From Azonexaceae bacterium (lineage in GTDB: Bacteria > Pseudomonadota > Gammaproteobacteria > Burkholderiales > Rhodocyclaceae), in the NCBI GenBank assembly GCA_009469685.1, contig SSTA01000067.1, positions 1 through 19,949 of the forward strand: a DNA stretch of 19,949 nt. Direction: 5' to 3'. A model generated the notes under the pieces. It was not told the DNA's origin. It ran no database searches and worked only from the letters and a program-made list of their open reading frames with translations. The translations under genes and the position numbers were made by a program. Below are positions 15,653-19,949 of this stretch, one piece after another. How positions within the stretch are numbered: the first letter of the stretch is position 1; every line of letters begins with the position of its first letter.

Positions 15653-16492
15653 CTACCAGGCTGCCCTTCCCCGCAAGGATTCCGGCGCGAACGGACGAGG
15701 GTCCTGCCTGGGCTGCTCTTCCGAAGCGGTAGCAACGCCATTGCGCTGAGCTGCCGCATTGAGGTGTTCGCGCTCGATCCGCGCATAGGCTTCGGCAAAC
15801 GGTTCCCGGGTCTCCAGGGCGGTGAGGAGATCGGCAAGACCGTCCACGCCGACCACCGCGAACCAACGAGCGACTTCCCGGCGCGCCGTGCCATAGGTCA
15901 TCTGCATGTGCTCGCCGTTCGGCCCCGTCCGGCGAGACCAATCGTTCATGGCGGCAATTTCGCTCAGGGCAGGCGCTGCGGCGCCCTCGCCTGTCGCCTC
16001 GCTCCAGGCTTCGTCATCGAATTCCCTGGCCATGCTGGTCAGCACTGCCAGACCCTCGTCGAACCATTGCGGGAGCAAATCGAGAACCCGCTCGAGCCCG
16101 CCGATGCGACTGGCCAATTCGACATGGGCCAATTCGTGAGCGACGATGGCGTGGCGGCGTCCTTGCGGAGAAATAAGCACATGGGCGCCGTCCGAGAACC
16201 CGAGTCCGATCCCGCCCAGATCACAGTAGCAATCCTGACTGGCACAGAAAACGACGTTGGGAGACGCCGAAGTCGCGCCGTAGAACAGCGCAACCCGCCG
16301 CCGGGCTCCTTCCACCACACGCTTCAGCCCTTGGACTTGCTCGGCGGGCATCGCCGGATCGACGTACACTCCTCCACCCAAGGAGCGCATGCCGATGGAC
16401 TCCGGGGCGTCCAGGGGACTACCCCAGGCTCCGGCACAAACACTGGTCAAAAGGAATCCGGTGAAAATCCGGCGAATTGATCGAGCGGGCAA
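15653..16492 (-). CDS. exported HExxH metallopeptidase-like protein (gluzincin, peptidase MA-like)
   Basis: A 279-residue protein with an N-terminal signal peptide: a basic start, hydrophobic FTGFLLTSVCAGAWG, and likely cleavage after about residue 24. It is therefore probably periplasmic or secreted. The zinc site is HELAH at H119-E120-H123. WFDEGLAV lies 20-odd residues later and offers the third ligand E146, the layout of peptidase MA-type gluzincins. FCASQDCYC has three close cysteines (83, 88, 90) that could form a disulfide after export. The C-terminal 35 residues are polar and low in order. The start is TTG at 16492, supported by GGAG six to seven bases upstream and by the signal peptide, which any later ATG would remove. 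Substrate unknown. It lies 73 bases after the 69-residue gene on the same strand but has a likely promoter of its own. Confidence 0.82.
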   Translation of the reverse strand: MPARSIRRIFTGFLLTSVCAGAWGSPLDAPESIGMRSLGGGVYVDPAMPAEQVQGLKRVVEGARRRVALFYGATSASPNVVFCASQDCYCDLGGIGLGFSDGAHVLISPQGRRHAIVAHELAHVELASRIGGLERVLDLLPQWFDEGLAVLTSMAREFDDEAWSEATGEGAAAPALSEIAAMNDWSRRTGPNGEHMQMTYGTARREVARWFAVVGVDGLADLLTALETREPFAEAYARIEREHLNAAAQRNGVATASEEQPRQDPRPFAPESLRGRAAW

Positions 16493-16518
16493 GGCGATCT
16501 CCGAAACGCGGCATCCTA

Positions 16519-16547
16519 AGCATAGCCGACCGATAGGGGCAGATCAA
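16519..16547 (-). promoter_or_regulatory. sigma70-like promoter for the exported peptidase gene
   Basis: Reading the minus strand, TTGATC (16547-16542) and TATGCT (16524-16519) are separated by exactly 17 bases. Each matches four of six consensus bases, including the conserved TTGA and the first TAT and last T. The -10 box ends 26 bases before the TTG start of the peptidase. The surrounding DNA is noticeably richer in A/T than its neighbours. Confidence 0.5.
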
Positions 16548-16565
16548 AATCCCAAGGACCAAAAA

Positions 16566-16775
16566 TCAAACCAGAACGATATCAGACACCGAAACCGTCA
16601 CGCGCATGTTGCCGCCGTAACAAATCAGCTGGCGCATTCCCCGGTTCACCGCTCCGACGAGGAAGCAGTTCTCAAGGATTTCACCCGAACGGGCGGCCTT
16701 CTCGGCGAGTTTAAGAAAGGTGGCCTTCTTGAGCCGGACGATACGCCCGACGTAATGTTGAAGCTTGTTTTTCAT
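16566..16775 (-). CDS. conserved-looking small basic protein of unknown function
   Basis: A 69-residue protein starting MKNKLQHYVGRIVRLKKATF and ending RQLICYGGNMRVTVSVSDIV-LV. It is basic in its first half and beta-strand-like in its second. There is no signal peptide or TM helix. I have an impression of similar short proteins in Rhodocyclaceae-type genomes but no name or function. I prefer the ATG at 16775 because the family-like sequence begins there; an in-frame ATG at 16826 would add a Ser/Arg-rich 17-residue extension. Neither has a strong ribosome-binding site. It lies 147 bases downstream of the GGDEF-EAL gene and 73 upstream of the peptidase on the same strand. A run of five T follows immediately within and after its TGA on the coding strand, without a clear hairpin. 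Confidence 0.7.
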   Translation of the reverse strand: MKNKLQHYVGRIVRLKKATFLKLAEKAARSGEILENCFLVGAVNRGMRQLICYGGNMRVTVSVSDIVLV

Positions 16776-16922
16776 CTTCGCTGCTTTCGGTTGTCTCCGA
16801 CCCGCGCCGGAATCGCTGCTGGGCATATCTACTGTTTAGCCCATCGGGCGATATTCTCCAGCTCGAAGATGACCATCTTGTGAAGAATTTCCGGCTCGCG
16901 AAGGCTCGGCGGCCGACGACCT

Positions 16923-19900
16923 TCAATTCGCTTCGACAATCTTGCCGACGACTTCCTCGGGGCGCATTGGCCGGCCGTAGAAATAGCCTTGCACGATATC
17001 GCACCCGGCATCGGTAAGGAAGACCGCCTGTTCGCGCCGCTCTACCCCTTCGGCGACGGTCTCGAGTCCCAGGCTATGGGCGAGGGCGATAATTGCGCGG
17101 GCGATCGCCTCGTCGTTGGGATCGCGGCCGATGTCACGAACGAAGGAGGCGTCGATCTTCAGGCGATTGACGGGCATCTGGCGCAAGGCGGAGAGAGAAG
17201 AATACCCCGTACCGAAATCATCGACCGCCAGGAAGACCCCCAGTTGCCTGAGGCCTTCGAGTACCTCGGGCGCCGGTCCGGATTGGCGCAGCAGGGTCGA
17301 TTCGGTCACCTCGATCTCCAATTCGCCTGGATGCAGACCCCACTCGGTCAATAAATCAGCGACGTCGGTGACCAGCTCTTCCCGTTCAAGCTGGTGCACC
17401 GAAAGATTCACCGCCATCCGGGGAACCTCGCAACCAGCCAAGCGCCACGCCCCAAGCTGCCGGCAAGCTTCGCGCAGAACCCAGGCTCCCAATTCGACGA
17501 TGAACCCCATCTCTTCCGCGACGGGTATGAATTGAGCCGGCGGCACGTCGCCCAGTTCCGGATTGGTCCAGCGCAGCAGCGCTTCGACTCCCACGAACCG
17601 GCGGTCCGAAAGGCGGTACATGGGCTGGTACACAAGGTAGAGCTCACGCCGCTCGAGGGCGGTGCGCAGGGCGTTTTCCAGGGTCATCCTCTCCAGGGCT
17701 CCGGCTCCCAGGGAGGGTTCGTAATACTGGTAGTTGTTGCGACCCAGTTCCTTGGCTTTGTAGAGGGCGAGGTCGGCATGCCGCAGCAAGGTGTCCGGGT
17801 CCTCGCCATCCTTGGGGAAGAGGCCGATTCCCAGGCTGGCGGTCAAATAGAGGTCGCGTCCTGCGACGGGGAACGGATGACCGAAGATTTCCACAAGCTT
17901 GCGAGCCACGGTCGACACGCTGTAGGAGGAGACATCCTTTTCCAGAACGATGATGAATTCGTCTCCGCCGACCCGGGCGATGGTATCGCTGGCCCGCAAT
18001 TGAGCTGCCATGGCGCGGGCGGCGAGCTTGAGGATTTCGTCTCCCACCGGATGGCCCAAGGTGTCGTTGATCTGCTTGAACCGGTCCAGATCGACGAAAA
18101 TCACGGCCACTCCCTGGCGATCGCGGCGCCCCCGTTCTAGAGCGTGTTCCAGCCGGTCGCGCAGGAGGGTGCGATTGGGAAGCCCCGTCAAAGGATCGTG
18201 GTGGGCCAGATGATAGAGGGCATCCTGGGATTCCTTGACCGCAGTGATGTCGCTGAACACCGCGACATAATGGGTCGGCCGGCCCTGGCGGTCGCGTACC
18301 GAGCTGATCGTCAGCCATTCGGGATAGATTTCCCCGTTCTTACGCTTGTTCCAGAGTTCGCCCTGCCATTGTCCGGTGAGTTCCAAGGCAGACCAGAGGG
18401 CAGCGTAGAACTCGGCATCGTGGCGGCCAGAGCGCAGGAAACGCGGATTGAGACCGATGACTTCAAGTTCGGGATACCCGGTAATGACGGTAAAAGCGCG
18501 ATTGACGGCGACGATTTCGCCGGCCGGGTTGGTGATGACGATACCCTCCCCCGCCGACGCGAAGACACTCGCCCAAAGACGCAGTGTCTCCTCGTTTTCC
18601 CGGCGCTCCGAGATGTCGCGGACGATGGCCGCAGTCCCCAGCAGATTGCCGTCTTCGTCGTTGAGGCGATAGGTCTGCAATTCGACCGGAAATTCGATGC
18701 CGTCGCGGCGCCGAAAGGCCTTCTCGTAGATCCCGGAGTGGCCCAGGGTGAGCACCTCCTCGTCGATAATTTCGGCTTCCGCCTCCGTCCATCCCGATGG
18801 CGTGATGTCGTGATAGTTGAGCCGGGTCAACTCGTCTTCAGCGTAGTCCAGCATCCCGCGGAAAGCGGCATTGCTCTCGACGATGCGACCGTCCACGTCC
18901 ATCCGCACATAACCGTCGAGCATGCTGTCGTAGAGGCTTCGATAGCGCTCCTCGCTACGGCGCAGGGACTCCTCCCCCGCTTTGCGGGCCGTGATATCAC
19001 GACCGATACCCAGCACGCCGATCAGATTGCCTACAGAATCGAACATGGGGGTCTTGACCGTTTCCAGCAGAACTCGGCGCCCGTTGCTGGCATAGGTGAC
19101 TTGCTCTTCGTTGGCCTTTGGCCGGCCATGGGCTGCTGCTTCCAGATCCTTGGCGCGAAAGAAGTCGGCCAGTTCCTTGGGAACGAAATCGTAATCGGTG
19201 CGGCCGACGATATCGGTCTCGGCCGCGCCGAAGAAAAGTTCGAATTCGCGATTGCAGGCGAGATAAACCCCTTGCGGGTCCTTGAGCCAGATGAGATCGG
19301 GCAGCGTATTGACCAGAGTCCTCAGGAATCCGCGTTCCCGCTCCAATTCCGCCGTACGCCGCCGAACTTCGCGCCGCGAGAGACCCACCCAGATGAGCAT
19401 CAGGGCACCGACCAAACCGGCGGCGAGCAGCCCCCAGATCAGGTTTCTCTCCAGCGGTTCAAGGTTGATGGGCGTTTCCAGCCACTTTTCCTCAAGAACC
19501 CGAACTTCGTCGGGAGCAAGGCGGGAGAAACCGCTTTCGACCAGGGCCAGGGTGGGTTGGTCGCCGGTCCGAACCGCCCGGTGCAGTTGTCCGGTAAACA
19601 GGGAGAACGCAGCCCGAAACTGACGGTGGGCATCGGCCCGGTATAGGAGATAGTCCGCTGGTGGACCGTCCATGCAGAAAACCTTGATTTCCCCGCTGGC
19701 TGCGGCTTCAACGAGACGGCCGTAGCTCGGGAAGCTGACCTGTCCTGTGACGTCCTGGGCAGTCAAGCGGTCGCTACAGGCGTCGCCTGCCTTGACTCCG
19801 ACCGCAAAGCCTCGCAGTGACTTGGCGTCGACGATTCCGCCGATGCTGCGATGCACGTAGATATTGACCGGGATGGATGCATAGGGCGGGGAAAAATCGT

Positions 19901-19949
19901 ACTGCTCGCCCCGCTCCGGAGACCGGAAGATCGTATCGATCACCTGTCC
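16923..19949 (-). CDS. SBP-PAS-PAS-PAS-GGDEF-EAL c-di-GMP signalling protein (N-terminus outside window)
   Basis: At least 1008 residues of an inner-membrane sensor enzyme; the frame runs off the right edge, so the start is not visible. Counting from the GTG codon at 19943: residues 1-160 are the C-terminal part of a family 3 periplasmic solute-binding domain (RSPERGEQYDFSPPYA). A TM helix covers about 167-188. Three PAS domains lie near 205-320, 330-447 and 455-567. The GGDEF domain (577-740) has an intact GGDEF at 659-663 and an RxxD inhibitory site (RASD, 650-653) five residues before it. The EAL domain (750-1000) has EALLR at 787, NLSVHQ, EVTES, DDFGTGYSS at 908, LKID, AEGVE and QGYFYGRP. 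Both cyclase and phosphodiesterase centres look complete, so the protein could make and degrade c-di-GMP; which dominates cannot be told. The periplasmic domain probably binds a small solute such as an amino acid. Confidence 0.95.
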   Translation of the reverse strand, partial: GQVIDTIFRSPERGEQYDFSPPYASIPVNIYVHRSIGGIVDAKSLRGFAVGVKAGDACSDRLTAQDVTGQVSFPSYGRLVEAAASGEIKVFCMDGPPADYLLYRADAHRQFRAAFSLFTGQLHRAVRTGDQPTLALVESGFSRLAPDEVRVLEEKWLETPINLEPLERNLIWGLLAAGLVGALMLIWVGLSRREVRRRTAELERERGFLRTLVNTLPDLIWLKDPQGVYLACNREFELFFGAAETDIVGRTDYDFVPKELADFFRAKDLEAAAHGRPKANEEQVTYASNGRRVLLETVKTPMFDSVGNLIGVLGIGRDITARKAGEESLRRSEERYRSLYDSMLDGYVRMDVDGRIVESNAAFRGMLDYAEDELTRLNYHDITPSGWTEAEAEIIDEEVLTLGHSGIYEKAFRRRDGIEFPVELQTYRLNDEDGNLLGTAAIVRDISERRENEETLRLWASVFASAGEGIVITNPAGEIVAVNRAFTVITGYPELEVIGLNPRFLRSGRHDAEFYAALWSALELTGQWQGELWNKRKNGEIYPEWLTISSVRDRQGRPTHYVAVFSDITAVKESQDALYHLAHHDPLTGLPNRTLLRDRLEHALERGRRDRQGVAVIFVDLDRFKQINDTLGHPVGDEILKLAARAMAAQLRASDTIARVGGDEFIIVLEKDVSSYSVSTVARKLVEIFGHPFPVAGRDLYLTASLGIGLFPKDGEDPDTLLRHADLALYKAKELGRNNYQYYEPSLGAGALERMTLENALRTALERRELYLVYQPMYRLSDRRFVGVEALLRWTNPELGDVPPAQFIPVAEEMGFIVELGAWVLREACRQLGAWRLAGCEVPRMAVNLSVHQLEREELVTDVADLLTEWGLHPGELEIEVTESTLLRQSGPAPEVLEGLRQLGVFLAVDDFGTGYSSLSALRQMPVNRLKIDASFVRDIGRDPNDEAIARAIIALAHSLGLETVAEGVERREQAVFLTDAGCDIVQGYFYGRPMRPEEVVGKIVEAN

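Noticed and set aside
16829..17011. Minus-strand peptide ending MVIFELENIARWAKQ just after the GGDEF-EAL gene
   Set aside because: The ending looks protein-like, but the frame mostly overlaps the EAL coding end, has no ribosome-binding site before the internal ATG, and is too short to support.

Overview
The window is GC-rich, densely packed chromosome from a proteobacterium, most likely a betaproteobacterium of the Rhodocyclaceae type (Azoarcus/Thauera/Dechloromonas-like). That placement rests on general protein character and gene neighbourhood, not on a database search. No rRNA, tRNA, CRISPR array, insertion sequence, phage gene or plasmid function was recognised. Every gene appears intact except the two cut by the window ends. 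No intergenic gap exceeds about 250 bases.

Layout. 1-1182 (+): the tail of an EamA/DMT-family permease, with its stop overlapping the start of an MtfA-type zinc metallopeptidase. 1192-8483 (-): five closely spaced genes in transcription order lolC (or lolF)-like, lolD, a methyl-accepting chemotaxis protein, comEC, and an alpha/beta hydrolase. The first two form a lipoprotein-release ABC transporter; comEC is the DNA-uptake channel. 8484-8571: a short divergent intergenic region. 8572-12480 (+): an RpfE-type/phosphoglycerate-mutase-like protein overlapping recJ by four bases, then an ankyrin-repeat protein and an EthD-type small protein. 12725-15433 (+): prfB with its programmed +1 frameshift, an anchored protein with a YfiM-like C-terminal motif, and a small cupin. 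15653-19949 (-): a large SBP-PAS-PAS-PAS-GGDEF-EAL c-di-GMP protein (5' end outside the window), a 69-residue protein of unknown function, and an exported HExxH metallopeptidase with a likely promoter of its own.

How the genes fit together. The window mixes envelope biogenesis (LolCD), DNA uptake and repair (ComEC, RecJ), translation termination (RF2) and signalling (chemoreceptor, c-di-GMP enzyme). The rpfE-like/recJ pair with prfB nearby recalls, from memory, part of the Xanthomonas rpf neighbourhood, but none of the DSF signalling genes (rpfF, rpfC, rpfG) is present. I see no obvious new defence or mobile system. The most interesting unexplained items are the YfiM-like motif in the protein downstream of prfB, the 69-residue protein, the chemoreceptor inserted between lolD and comEC, and the cysteine-containing exported peptidase.
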